Positions 12,031 to 24,002 of a stretch of 64,000 nt of DNA are shown here, piece by piece; the stretch's first letter is position 1; each line of letters starts with the position of its first letter. The stretch lies in NCBI GenBank assembly GCA_032209605.1, contig JASFXZ010000009.1, positions 11,953,553 to 12,017,552 on the forward strand, read 5' to 3'. The notes below the pieces were generated by a model, which saw only the letters and a list, made by a program, of their open reading frames with translations, was not told the DNA's origin and searched no databases. The position numbers and the translations under genes are program-made. The DNA is from Mactromeris polynyma. Lineage: Eukaryota; Mollusca; Bivalvia; Venerida; Mactridae.

Positions 12031-13447
12031 CACTGCAACTCCGTTATACCGCGGTCGGATATAGCGCGATATCCATTATAACGCGATGTCGTCGTGGCTC
12101 CCGATGATTTTTAAGAAAAATCCTAAAATTTGTCAAAAAAGGAAGAAAAAATTATCAAAATCGTATTTTTTCGCGATTTGCTGTCTGCTCTTTCGCGAAA
12201 TCACGTGCTGTTACGTTTACAAGTTTATTTTACTAAGCGATCGCGAATCAACAAGATTATTTAAACTGAATATACACACCATAAGAGATATATGTCCAAT
12301 TATGATAACCATCAATATTTACACAAATGTCACCTTCTAATGTTTTTCAACACATTTCATAAACATCAACGTAATTTGACCTTGGATTGTGCTGAATCTA
12401 TGACGTAACGGGAGTAGCTGATGTTGAGTCTAACACGCCCACGTTCAATTATTCTCGATGATCGCGAACCGGCGAGATTTCTTTTAATTGAATGAATGAC
12501 AGTAGGGAATGTCAATCATGGAACAAAGCAATGTTAATCCTCAATAAACTAAATGGTATCCCCGGATGCGCTAATTACGATTAATACAGCACTTGTTGTT
12601 CACACATATCTACTAGATGTGTCGGTCGACTATTTCTCAATCTGTCACAAAAAGTAGTTAAGTCAAGGCAAAAGCGGACAACTCGGCACGGAATGTTTGC
12701 AGACTACAAAGGCGCCGCGTCTTGACTTTTTAGTCGGCCCAATGTTTGATGCGACGCACGTGGAAAACGTTCTACTCGCAGACTTCAAAGGCGCCGCGTC
12801 GTCTTCTAGTTTCAGAGGTCGACCGTCGTGGGTGGTGATTTTGTCAAATGCACACTTTGATTGACATGAAAAGCTTTATGAGACGTATGTAATATAAATA
12901 CGACTAGGCGTGGTGCAAAAACTGAAGGCCATGCATTTTTCACGCGTGATTGTTGGTCGAATCAACATTTATACGCGATGGATTATTCTTTTGTTCTGGT
13001 GAATAACGGATAAATATCGATAGGTACGAAAATACAATTAGATATAATTATTGAATTAATTCTCACTCTAAATCTGCAATGTTCACATGTATTTTGCGAG
13101 AGTGTCACAGGGGGGTAATTTTCACGGGTAACAATTTATACAAACACCGCCAAAATATCGCGGTTCCGAAAGAGAAATGATCATATTTTAGCTTTGTTTT
13201 AAATAATTAATGAGTTTTGTTTTGAAATAGTTTCAAATAATAACCCGTAAATACATTTTATATAGTATCCTCTACCTATTTATTAAAACAAATTCGAAAC
13301 AAATACGAAATATATGAAAACATAGTATGCACAACGCTATATTGTGTGGGTGGGGTAAGTTGGTATTCTGTCTCTATACCGCGGTCGGATATAACGCGAT
13401 CGCGAGTCATTGGACCCCACCGATCGCGGTATAACGGAGTTGCAGTG
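12031..13447. mobile_element. Pogo/Tigger-like non-autonomous DNA transposon
   Basis: The 1417-bp element has 28-bp terminal inverted repeats with one mismatch: the left end starts CACTGCAACTCCGTTATACC and the right end is its reverse complement. It is flanked by the dinucleotide TA on both sides, the target site of Tc1/mariner/pogo transposons. The termini resemble the AACCTCGTTATA-type ends of pogo/Tigger elements (family knowledge). Inside I see no transposase frame. There is an internal repeat of the terminal sequence near 13375 (TATACCGCGGTCGGATATAA) and two copies of CAAAGGCGCCGCGTC (12708 and 12788 region). It is therefore a deletion derivative that would need a transposase supplied elsewhere. 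Confidence 0.8.
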
Positions 13448-15887
13448 TACCTATTTCATTTTGCACATTAGTCTTAAATCAAGCATACCTTCCGTTCTCT
13501 TCATTAAAATCATAAAAATAAACTCAATTTGGATTTCTGACATTTAAATTAATTTAATGCGTATTGAAATATTTATTTCACCTCAAATAATAATCACAGC
13601 ATAATTTATTATATGGCACAAGGATATCACAGAATAACTTAACAGCATTGATTACAACTATGAACTCAAATATGCAACACGCCTTTATATATACTAAAAA
13701 ACACTTTGTTATCAATAAAATTAAAAATAATAGTTAGGTGCTTTCAATGTTATTAACACTGACCAGTTAGTTGATCAATATAATAAATATCAAAATTTAC
13801 ACTACAGGGCTTTTTTGCAATGAGGCAATTGTCTACATATTGTTGCAGCTAAAAAAACTAGAATCATTCATTGCAACTAGAACATTATTCGCCCCTGTAC
13901 TTTGTATGTACAAATATATACAATATATAATACAATCATTCGTATTTCTAATCTCAGTCATCAGATCCATATAAGAAAAAAAAAAATCAAAATGAGTTTT
14001 ACGCTTGACAACAAATGCATTTAAATAACAAAAACAACATTTAAAGATATTTTCTGCAACGTTTGAAATAAATTTATGAAACAGCAACAAACAGTTCAAT
14101 AAACAGAAAATAAAATGTATTGCCGTGGCAACACTTGTGGAGAACACAGCTATGAGGCAATCATTTCAAGTTAAATTTAATTAGAATAAATACAACAGAT
14201 GCATCATCTTGAAAAAAACATACCAAACAGCATTATCCGCATGTTGTATTTGCAAAGTAATTTTACATTTAAGCAAAACTCACATAATTTTCTCCCTAGC
14301 AACGCAAGAGCGTCATCATCGGATACGAGTTACTCACATGGTCTCTGTGCAATGTACATCATGGCTGACTGTGTATATTTCACGTCTCTACTTGCTATCA
14401 ACATATATTGATTGTCACCATCACCAGCCCTTGATGACAGTAACGTTGCTATGGAAACCATTTTGCCAGCTGCTAGCAGGCATTTTATAATATTTAGGAG
14501 ATAGTGAGAAATAATCAGTGGAAAATCTGAACTATCAAGTTTTTATATGAACAAATACGATTCACAAGAAATAAAATTTGGACAGATTGACTCACAGGTT
14601 TTATGGGGAAATATACGTTTTTAAAGTAGCGTATTTTGGTGTTCAATTCATGTCACGTAACTAGCACACTGTATACACAAATACTGAGTCACATTGCTAA
14701 GTCTGCATAACAGAACACGAAAATCCCAGAAAAAAGCAGACAAAATTTGTGTCTTTTTTGTCAGTACTGTAAAATTAACGGGGTGTTAATTTCAAAATTC
14801 ATCAAATATTCAACACTGTCTTGAGTACCAGACTTGAACAGATAGTTACGAGTAACTCGTGAAAGCAATACTTCTTCGCAAAAGTACTCACATTATCATT
14901 ACAAGTATACAGTCAGCCGATCCATTCACAGATCATGAAATCTTTGTAATTTTACCATTTAATATCAATGAAAACAGTTAAAAAGCATTAACTTAATTAC
15001 CTCATAAATTATGTTACAAAAATAAAATACAGGCCATCAACCAGTTTAAGTCAACAAAATGAAGGAAACATATAGGACATTATTGGCATTTAACATATAG
15101 GAGTTTTAATAGGCAAAACTTTTGAAAAAATATAGGAAATCAAGGATATAACATGTTCATTTAAAGGAAAACATGTAATGTTATCTTACCTGCTTGTTCA
15201 GCTTCTTTTCACTTTCTATATAAGTTTATTTTACTGAAACATTCCATCAACATCTCATAAAGCAGCCGTAGCACCCATCTGATCACCTAAATAGACACCT
15301 ATTAAGATTTAAAATTGAACATCCATATCCCATCAAAGGTGTCCCTTAAGAAGACCCATGAGTGCACAGCAATCTTCTGCAAGATGGTGATGGTTTGAAG
15401 GATAAAGGACAGCTTTAAACTGTACATAAATAGTATCTAAAGTAGTTTCAATTCAAAACAAGCTCTTGAAGAGCTATCAACAACATTTCTCAAGAAAAAT
15501 ATGCAAAATATAGGAAAATATTGGAAGTTTTTGATAATATAGGAATATATATAGGAATTAGTTGATGGCCTGATTTAATACACATGAAAATAACTTGAAA
15601 AATCAACATATTTTTGTGTTGGATAGACAACTTTATAATTGATCACCATAAAGAAAACTATAGAATTTTGTGAAACTACAATGTCCTAAAACAAAGCCAG
15701 CATAGAATTTAGTTTAATTATCACTAAGTAACAACCTATATCAACACAACAGGTTGTTAGGTATATACATATGTATATTAATTGTTAACAAATAAGCAGT
15801 TTCATGTTTAAAGGTGGATGAAGCTTTCCACACGTCTCTCTCTATATATATAGGTGATAATTAGATGTTTACTGTAAGAGGGACATA

Positions 15888-16135
15888 TAGTGCGATTTTA
15901 TTAACCGCGTACGGATGAATATATTACCTGGACCATTACATTTCACAATAGGTGTATTGAAATGTTAATGTGTTTGTCCGTAAGCTTGGTGGAGAAAAAA
16001 GCCGCGGTTCTGTTTTGATAGAAAAGTAATCCAAACATCAGCTTAGCTTAGATCATTTCCTTACTTAAATTGACATGGATCGGTTCTGAAAGTTCATACA
16101 CCTGTTCCCAGTCAATGTAACAGCACTATACAAGA
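15888..16135 (+). repeat. Dispersed repeat, inverted partner of 43468-43722
   Basis: This segment, from GCGATTTTATTAACCGCGTA through ATATTACCTGGACCATT and TGTTTTGATAGAAAAGTAA to CATGGATCGGTTCTGAAAG, is matched base for base over most of its length by the minus strand near 43.5-43.7 kb. It is a transposable element fragment of unknown class with no coding capacity seen. Its right end lies 68 bp from the CCCCTGTGAAA element. Confidence 0.7.
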
Positions 16136-16203
16136 CTTCAAGGTGAAAACAGTTATTATCATATATATAAAAACATGTGTCTGGCGTATGTCTGACATGA
16201 TAG

Positions 16204-16764
16204 CCCCTGTGAAAAGAACTGTTAAAGTTCATGAATTAATATGAGATGCGTGCAATGATGAACAATTCATGGATCGAAGAAAACATTATGTCATGTGCTA
16301 CAACTCATGTAGATTATTTGTGTGAAGTTTCATGAAAATCCTGCAAAAACTGTATAGTATATAGTATAATAAGTATGAACTAAACTGTTTCAAATTTGTG
16401 AATTTAAATATTCGAAATAAACGTGTAAACTATCACATTACATAGGATTACTAGTTATGACTTGTAACTTTCATTTTACATTAAAATAGACACAGATTTG
16501 GGAAAATGGAATAATTTTAAAGTGTCATTATGACACTGTTTGAGAACTTTTATTGAACCATTTAAGACATTATAGTTCATGAAATGGATATGATTGCTCT
16601 GGCTAATGTTCATGGTCATTTTAAGGACTCTGCAGAATTCTTTAATTGTTCATGATCTGTTCATGAACATAATTCAAAGACGGTTCATGTCCAAAAGTTC
16701 ATGAACACAAATGAAGAACTGTTGAAGACCAGTTCATGATTTCATGAACTGCATTTCACTGGGG
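16204..16764 (-). mobile_element. CCCCTGTGAAA element, short copy with TTCATGAA motif
   Basis: The element starts CCCCTGTGAAAAGAACTGTT and ends GAACTGCATTTCACTGGGG, giving inverted termini of the CCCCNGTGAAA type. The palindrome TTCATGAA (as GTTCATGAAC) is scattered through it, most densely near 16585-16755. In reverse complement its right 300 bp match the left end of the element at 61405-62865 closely, including the stretches ATGGTTCAATAAAAGTTCT-like and GTCTATTTTAATGTAAAATGA. It lacks the central part found in the two longer relatives, so it is an internally deleted, non-autonomous copy. No clear target duplication is visible. Confidence 0.75.
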
Positions 16765-17289
16765 AGAGGACATAGAATGAGTTTTGTATTGCAAAGGATT
16801 TTAAAACCATGTGCAGCACGGAAGGTCACATTCACAATCTGGACCTCCCAAAAGTGGACCAAGGCACATACAGACACTAAAATGCTAGCCGATACAAAGA
16901 GAGCCAAGTTCAATAAGTTTAATACTAAACAGTACAAACTTAATATTCTCTTCATCATCCAGGTATAACAGCTATGTCCAAATTTGTCCTCAATAATATA
17001 AACACATTAAGGACTAGAAAGTAATAGGTTATTGAATTAAGAAGCTGAAGAAGTAATAGCCCCATGATAAACAAGATCATAATCCACAAATCTATCAATA
17101 TTTTATTTACTTCATCAAATAATTGTCTAATAGATCTCATTAATTGCAATATTCAAGCACAACAGCTGCAAATAAGTCAGGGAAAACTTTTCTATCACAA
17201 AATGTTACTGACAAAATATGTGCTAAGACATCATCACAATACATTTTTCTGATGTTCAGGATAAAAGGCTTCAGTGATTCCATCTGACT

Positions 17290-17350
17290 TGGGGACACAC
17301 TGTGTCTTATGTATGTGGCATTCCCTGTAACAACATCTCTTGTAAGGCCC
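17290..17350 (-). repeat. SINE fragment, family of the 57-bp array
   Basis: GGGGACACACTGTGTCTTAT followed by GTATGTGGCATTCCCTGTAA matches the block to the right of the 57-bp minisatellite. Only this small part of the family is recognisable. Confidence 0.45.
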
Positions 17351-17554
17351 TCAAGCTAGGGGAATCTTAGTTTTTTGGGTTTATCTTAGACCGAACTTTT
17401 CAAATATGGATAAATATTAACATATAAGTTCCTCCCTATTAGTGAGGCATGGAGAATGGCTATAAAATTAACTACTCACAACAAATTTTTATAGCTGTGC
17501 TAAAAACCTAAGGTGGTGAGAATATTACCAGGTATGATTTGTCGATTCCTAATA

Positions 17555-17712
17555 ACTTGGAGGGAAGTAATGTTTTTCGGTGCAGTCGTATTAACATGGT
17601 TTTGCTATTTGCATTTCAGTGTTGTGTAAACCAATCAAATCTTCCCTTAACCACCAAGGCAATTTCTCTTCAACAGAACAAAGTTTGTAACCTTGATACA
17701 GATTGGTAATAC
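17555..17712 (+). repeat. Dispersed repeat, inverted partner of 2262-2440
   Basis: This copy contains AACATGGTTTTGCTATTTGC, GTGTAAACCAATCAAATC and TTAACCACCAAGGCAATTTC, each the reverse complement of a stretch in 2262-2440 in the same order. The class of element is not known. Confidence 0.6.
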
Positions 17713-19039
17713 CCTTTCAATAAAGGGTTACAGTACCTTACTGAAATCCACTGAATTGCGATGAATTTACCGAAATCCATATATCTTGGCATTTTTTATG
17801 TTGCACAACAAATCTTGACCTTCAAATTGCGCAGACCATATTTTTTCATGATATTTCTTGTTTAACTTTGTACTTGTTTGCTTTAGAGCATCCTTCTTAT
17901 CCATGAATTAATATTATGGTGATGTTGTCATTTACTGATAATTGATCATTTTGTTCATGTAAACGATCGAATGTTGATGGAATTTTACTTTGGTTTTCTG
18001 ATCCTTTGCATATAATATGCACACTGTGATATATAAAGTATACAGCATTGTAGAAACAATTGCTTAGATGTGGGATAGATTACTATATGGAATTTCAAAG
18101 CATTAAAACTGTCATTTTTGTCTAATTTTCATGGCCCCATCACTAGTTGTCCTCACATTAACAAATTTGGAGACAAGGCACATGAGCTGAACAATTTGCC
18201 ATCAAACAAAGGCTTTGGTACCCACTCTGGAATACATAATTTTATGTAAAGTACCAAGTATGTCTCAGGGACAGAAAATACGGATGCAGATATACTGTCC
18301 AGAAATTGTTCGATCATGATTGGCATGGACACTGAAAGATACGGTTCTACACTATGACCATGACTGGTTGAATGAACTGAACACCCAATTTGAGTACACA
18401 ATACATGAAGCTGGAACCGATGCAGTGATTGTGTGCTACATTGGACTAAAGTTTGGTGATCCCTACATTGTCTTACAGAAGTGATTAGCAGATGATTGTT
18501 TACTTTCAGGTCTTCAAACCTGCACACTATGTCTTACACACAAACCAGACAGAAACCCATCTGTTCAAATGTCATAGCATGCAATTAATTGATGAAATAT
18601 CTAACTAACTTCCTTCCTACAAAGGTAACCAGTCTGGTCTAATATTCCCGATAAATACAACCAGCACAAGTCCCACTAATTGTTTCTTGTAACGATATCA
18701 GCATTTACAAAAAAAATTTGAGTTTTATTCCAATTTAGTTCCCCAATCTCATTAATTAATGATACCTGTCAGGCTTATATCTTTTACTTACTAAGACTAC
18801 ATGAAAATTAGCCTTGACTCTAACGAACTTATACCTTGGTGTTACATTAAAATGTCACAATTATCTTTCATCAAGATATAATGCACGAAATGACTGACTG
18901 CTTGAATAGATAAGAAATGGATGATAACTAATGTTACCATGGGATACAGTTTTTTTCTAATACTGGCTTTAAGTCACATAAACTGTCTGGCTTGTGTTTC
19001 GACTTTTCCAGCCATTACTCTTTAATACGAACACAGGTG

Positions 19040-19215
19040 CCCCTCCTACTCTTTTTTGCATCGGTAGAACTACTGATCTTCCATAAGCTAGCTAGATAAC
19101 TTCCTCACCTACAAATTCTACATCCAAGAATGGATTGGATGTGCAATGGCTTGGGGCAAGTGACATGAACTCAGCAACCATAACCACTTGCCCATGGAGG
19201 ATCCCTTCAGTCTTA
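19040..19215 (-). repeat. SINE family 2 fragment
   Basis: The block TCTTCCATAAGCTAGCTAGA followed by TAACTTCCTCACCTACAAA and TCTACATCCAAGAATGG matches, in the same orientation, TTCCATAAGCCAGCTGGATA, GCTTCCTCACACAAATAG and TCTACATCCCAGG near 59547-59605. This copy is diverged, and the tRNA-like B box seen at the other site is not obvious here. Confidence 0.5.
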
Positions 19216-19475
19216 ACTTAAAAGTATAACTGATCACATCCAAGCTGTTGGTTTGGGAGGAGACGTCCTTTGTATGAATTGTTGATGGACGTTACAGAAG
19301 GAAGACATTGAGTGATGGGAAAAGCTCTGAGCACCATGAGCACCATGCTCTAGTGAGCTGAAAATCTGTATTCATGTGACCAAGGTGTTATGGTAATTGA
19401 CATGTTGTATACATATGGTAAGAAGTGTTGAAGAAATTAAGTTAGCTAGAGAAACAAACAATATTTCTTCATGAT

Positions 19476-19900
19476 ATGACCCGGTGACCTAAACTCTGAC
19501 ACCAAAAGGACTTAGATTTGCACTTAATATAGAACATGTGGATTGGGTAGAAAATGTGACATCTGGACATTTTAAAAAGGTTTTCCTATCATTAAAAATG
19601 TGTACTAGTGACCTGACATTAATTTTATTCGAAAGTTTCTGACAGCTGGTATCATGCAAATCAGATAGAAAATGTGGCCTCTGGATTGTTAACAAAATGT
19701 GACCTAGTTTTGGACACAACATAACCAAACATGACCCAGATTTTAGAATAATTAATAATCTGACTGGGGTTCATGCAGTTCAGGTAGTAAATGTGGCCTC
19801 TGGAGGTTTTTCTATGAATTGACCATGTGACCTTAGTTAACAGGTTTCATCAAGATTGGAGCAAAATTGTAAAGTTTGTCTATAGACCAATTGCTGACAG
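19476..19900 (+). repeat. Diverged dispersed repeat, GACCTAGTTT type
   Basis: Repeated phrases such as GTGACCTAGTTTTGGACAC, AAATGTGGCCTCTGGA and GTTAACA are typical of a dispersed repeat better preserved at 60153-60593 (GATGACCCAGTTTCCAACTC, TATGTGGTGTCTATTGTGTT). Such repeats are common in bivalve genomes (general knowledge). The similarity here is loose and the limits are approximate. Confidence 0.4.
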
Positions 19901-20545
19901 ACGGTGGCATCTCTAGATCCTAAAATATCAGTTTTGCTCTGTATCAACTTCTAACATGTTTTTCAAACATGATACCAGAAAAAGAACTGTTTTTGTGGGT
20001 GCTGTCATGCGATTAATTTTAACACACATGCTTTTGTCACAAGTCTACAAGAATGTAAACAAAATAATGTTCATTTAAGTTAGCAAATTTCTTCAGTCAG
20101 GAAGGCAAACAATGATGCAAATTTTATAAATTTTCTGACTGCATACCTGATTGCAGATAGGCATTAAAATTGAAACAAACATGGGTATAGCTACTGACAT
20201 AGCACGTAGAGCCATAAAATATTCATTACTAAGCTGCTACTTAATCATATTCAAGACAATTAAAGAAAAACGTCCCAAATTCAAGAAATTGTTACCAAAT
20301 GAAACAAATACAAAAATAAATTGTCTTCATCACAAAACAAAGTGAATATAAGTTACCAAAGTGCTGACAGTAACATACTTGATAAACCATTTAGTAAATA
20401 ATTCATACACACTTCCAAATTCTATAAGGAATAGATTATGAAGATGAATTACAGGTACTCGATTTTAAGTGGAGAAAATTCGAAATGGTATGTAGTGCTT
20501 TGAATAGTTGACTGTAGATCTTCAGACATATTTATTGTAAACTAG

Positions 20546-21150
20546 GTGCATCCATAGTGCTAGGACACGTATGCCTGCCATGCAGGTCTAATGTCGGTAA
20601 AATGCAAATATTTAGTTTGTAAAGGCTATATAATTTTTGAACAAAATTAATTGAATTCATCCAACCCTTTCAAGAGTTATTGATCTGAAACCAATTTTTG
20701 TAGAGTATTAAGGGCCATAACTGCTCAAACAAGAGATGTTTGTAAAACATTATGCCCCCTGTGACCTTTGACCCTGTGACCCCAAAATCAATAGGGATCC
20801 TCTGCTACCCAAAGTGAATGTGTGGACCAACTTTGAGGACGATAGGTCAAGGGGTTCTTGAGTTATTGATCAGAAACAAAAATGTTACAGACCGACTGAC
20901 GGACGGACATACCGACCAACTGATATTTGCAAACCAATATGCCCTCTCTTCTTCGAAAGGGGGGGGGGGGGCATAAAATTTGGTGGATAGTATCCAAAAT
21001 AAAACTTGACCTAGATTTTATTATTCTATGCTTATGTACCCAATATGAATTTAATCCATCCATCCTTAAATCTGGAGTTACGGATTGGAAACCAAATGTT
21101 TGCACAGACGAATGCAAGGACTGACCCAGAGGTACGTGTAACACTTCATG
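20546..21150 (+). repeat. Older dispersed repeat split by a younger SINE
   Basis: The outer parts 20546-20729 and 20977-21150 together match 56625-56975 in order: CTAGGTGCATCCAT, AAATGCAAATA, CAGTTTGTAAAGGC-like, AAACCAATTTTTG, then AAACTTGACCTAGATTTTAT, CCCAATATGAATTTAAT and GGAAACCAA. The match breaks exactly where the GAGATGTTTGTAAAACA SINE begins and resumes after it, which establishes the order of insertion. No protein is encoded. Confidence 0.65.
20730..20976 (+). repeat. GAGATGTTTGTAAAACA SINE-like repeat, copy 1
   Basis: It starts CAAGAGATGTTTGTAAAACA, continues with TGACCTTTGACCCTGTGACC and AGGTCAAGGGGTTCTTGAG, then GACCGACTGACGGACGGACA, and ends CTTCTTCGAAAGGGGG with a G run and GCATAA. 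The copy at 23642-23872 has the same order. The poly-G tract (20960-20971) is part of its tail. This family is familiar from bivalve genomes. Confidence 0.75.
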
Positions 21151-21267
21151 CCCCTCTTTGCAATAGAAAATACTGAAACTATAAGTGCTACAAAATATTT
21201 AAAATTTTCACAGCCTTTGAAATAGAAGTTAGAAATGAACATTGAAGTACACAACCGGAGGTATACA

Positions 21268-21470
21268 CAATATTTCAACCAAAGTTGGACTTTTTCAAGA
21301 GCACTGAACACTGTAACATAACACAATATCAATATAACACCAGCTAGTAAGTGACTACATCAAATGCAAAACATGTTATACATATTGAAAGCATGTTTTG
21401 CATTTGATGTTAAAGACAGTATTAGTATAACAGTGTTCAGTGCTTGAGAAAAAGGCCAACTTTGGCCGAA
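21268..21470. mobile_element. Large imperfect palindrome (fold-back element)
   Basis: The left arm (ATTTCAACCAAAGTTGGACT ... GCACTGAACACTGT) and the right arm (ACAGTGTTCAGTGC ... GGCCAACTTTGGCCGAAAT) are reverse complements over about 45 bases. Nested inside is a perfect 19-bp pair, ACATCAAATGCAAAACATG and its complement (21357-21375 and 21392-21410). The whole could fold into a long hairpin. It is probably a fold-back MITE, although target duplications were not identified. Confidence 0.7.
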
Positions 21471-21676
21471 ATACTGAGATCGAGTGCATTTCTACACCCG
21501 AACATAACATTTATATTTGAGAATGTTTTTGTGTCCAGTAAACCAGGGACATCAGAGCAAAATTGTTTCAGTATTTAAAAATATCATGGAGGTGACGAAT
21601 GCATCAAATGAAACTCTCCAATTAACAGACCTAATTTTGGACAACATATACACAAGAAGTGAACTACACAAAAGAG

Positions 21677-21761
21677 CATATCGAGGGTTCAGTGCAAATA
21701 ATACTAACACCTATATAAGTACATGGGAGTTAGGATAGTATTGCGCTGAACCCTCGATATG
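21677..21761. mobile_element. Hairpin MITE, copy 3
   Basis: This 85-bp palindrome starts CATATCGAGGGTTCAGTGCA and ends TGCGCTGAACCCTCGATATG. The inner arms also pair (AATACTAAC with GTTAGGATAGTATT, imperfectly). It shares the outer arms of the two hairpins near 8.1-8.25 kb, 13.4 kb away in the same intron. Confidence 0.8.
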
Positions 21762-23641
21762 TAGAATGGCAACAACTTATTAAGGGCCAATATACTGGAA
21801 TAAATAGGAACTATACATTTCGGCAATACCTTAACACTATCATCAAGAATTGAGACATGCATGTGCTTCATGCATATGTACAATAAGTCATTGCCTCTTT
21901 GGATACCATATTAACAAACCAAACTAGATTATGATGGCTGATACTGACAACGAAGCAGACACAAATGTGCATGGAATGAAAATTAAATTCAAGAACCCTT
22001 CCTTAAGGCCTAGAAACCTACTTTAATTTCCCTACAGAAATGTTAAAAGTGACACATTTCAGACTCAACAATTTATGGAAAAATCGTCATTAAATCAATT
22101 CTAGCGACAATTAGAGAACTTGTCTTGCACTCCTCAGATTTCCTTTCTTTCATTACCGTTTCCATAGTAACCAGTAACAACACAAACACTATGAAATGTA
22201 GCCAGTAGAAGCAACATGTTAGAATGTAGTTAAAAGTATCTGATTTTGATGGCAATTTTATTCCATATATTCTACTTCAGTAATTGTGTCGGGCTTAAAA
22301 ACACGATAATGGCAAAGATTTTATTAATTAAATAAGGTCAATAGGATACTTGATTTACAAATACAGAAGACTACGACAACCAAGTACATTGCATTTCTAT
22401 CATTTCCAGATGATGGAAGTTTGAGACACTGTGAACAAATATCCCATATTGTTTGTTTAATTATTCATTGAGTCAAAGCGGGGTTCCCATAAATACCAGA
22501 CAAGAAAATCCCTGATTTGGCGCGAAAATTTCCCAAACACAGAGCAGTTTTTGCAACAGCCATCATTTTAGAAAACCGGCAACAGAAGGCAAGATTGCAA
22601 AACAAAAATCGCGAACATGTTTTAAGTTCAAAATTTCCCCAACAATATCTGACTTCTTTTTATGCATGGCTAAGTTGTAACAATATGTCATCGAAAGTCT
22701 ATTGTAATTAATTTCAGTTTAAAAAGTTCAATCATCTTGTTTTACTATCAGGGAAGTCAATTAGAAACTTCAACATAGTACACCAAAAATAATGGTTTAG
22801 ATATTATCAATAAAAATCAATTGAGGACAAAATTTGAGGAAGGTGCCATTCAGTTATGAAAGAAAGAATCTGTCTAACAAAAAATATCCTCTACATTAAA
22901 TCATAAAAATGTCCAATCAATTTTTCTGTCTTACACAAGGGAGACAATCAGATACAATCAAACGAATCCTACATTTCATGTGTCAAACTATCAGTAATAC
23001 ATTACAAGCCATTAATCAACATTATATAAAATTTCATGTCTAACTTTCCAGTTGGTAAATCACTCCCTGAATAACTGTTGATGGCAAAATATTAATTAAG
23101 AAATCAATAATGATGCCGGGTGATACAAGGCCTCATAATAGCTAACAGCATGCTTTTGCATATTCTCTTCCCGAGGAACTAGCAAATTAATCAGTTAACA
23201 ACATATATTATGACATTGGCACCCCATTATTTACACTTCCAAGAGGTCTAGATCAATACTGCGAAAATTTCACTTTCATATTATTGAGTTTCATTGCAGA
23301 TAGCAGGTTTTCAAGAAAAGATGTTCAGATCAGACGCCAGACCTTGCTGCTTGAGCATCTGAAGTACTATTAATGACACCAACACAGACTATAGGGGCAA
23401 GCAATTATCAAAACCATACTGCTGATAAACTTAAACCATAGAAATAGCATTAAAGCCTGATGGTATCTGTAGACATCATACATATCTTATGTGTTTGTTA
23501 TGAGGAACATACAATTTAAGTATAAATTGATTATTTATACAAACATGTCCAGCAATGAAGTATGATACTTTCATTTATCAGGTCATGGGCTTATAAGCTT
23601 ACATCAGGCGGCTGTAGTTGTCAATGTGGAATTGGAAATAA

Positions 23642-23872
23642 ACAAGAGATGTTTGTAAAACATTATGCCCCTGTGACCTTGACCTTTGACCCCGTGACCC
23701 CAAAATCAATGGGTTCCTCTGCTACCCAATATGAATGTGTGGACTAAGTTTGAGGATGATAGGTCAAGGGGTTCTTGAGTTATTGATGGGAAATGAAAAG
23801 TATACAGACGGACCGACGGACCTACCGACTATACGACATGTGCAAACCAATATGCCCTCTTTTCTTCGAAAT
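23642..23872 (+). repeat. GAGATGTTTGTAAAACA SINE-like repeat, copy 2
   Basis: It starts ACAAGAGATGTTTGTAAAAC, contains TTGACCTTTGACCCCGTGAC, AGGTCAAGGGGTTCTTGAG and GACCGACGGACCTACCGAC, and ends CCTCTTTTCTTCGAAATAAA. It has the same order and strand as copy 1 but lacks the poly-G tail. Its right end is 130 bp from the exon at 24003-24070. Confidence 0.75.
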
Positions 23873-24002
23873 AAAATCTACTATACTACTATACTGTACA
23901 TACATACATGGATGCTAGTCTACTTGTCTGGCACAACACACAGTAACATTTAGCAGTGTATTTATGGTTCAATGCAAGATATTACTTCAATAAACAACTC
24001 AC

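Larger units (their letters stand above)
4653..24002 (-). other. 19.35-kb intron of the IA-2-like gene
   Basis: This intron separates the phase-0 ectodomain exon from the transmembrane exon. It begins with GTGAGT and ends with TTTCAG on the minus strand. Close to its acceptor there is a low-complexity run of AATCAATCA-type sequence (4670-4770). A stretch at 5815-6100 resembles dispersed repeat sequence but has no second copy in this window. I recognise no gene or repeat in 4771-5814, 7393-8096, 8258-11333, 11546-11926, 13450-15887, 16765-17289, 17713-18152, 18528-19039 and 21762-23641. These stretches are AT-rich, with frequent stops in all frames. The annotated repeats fill most of the remainder. 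Confidence 0.8.

Noticed and set aside
13833..14147. A 104-codon minus-strand frame rich in Phe, Cys and Tyr
   Set aside because: Composition reflects AT-rich intronic DNA. No domain, signal or splice support was found.
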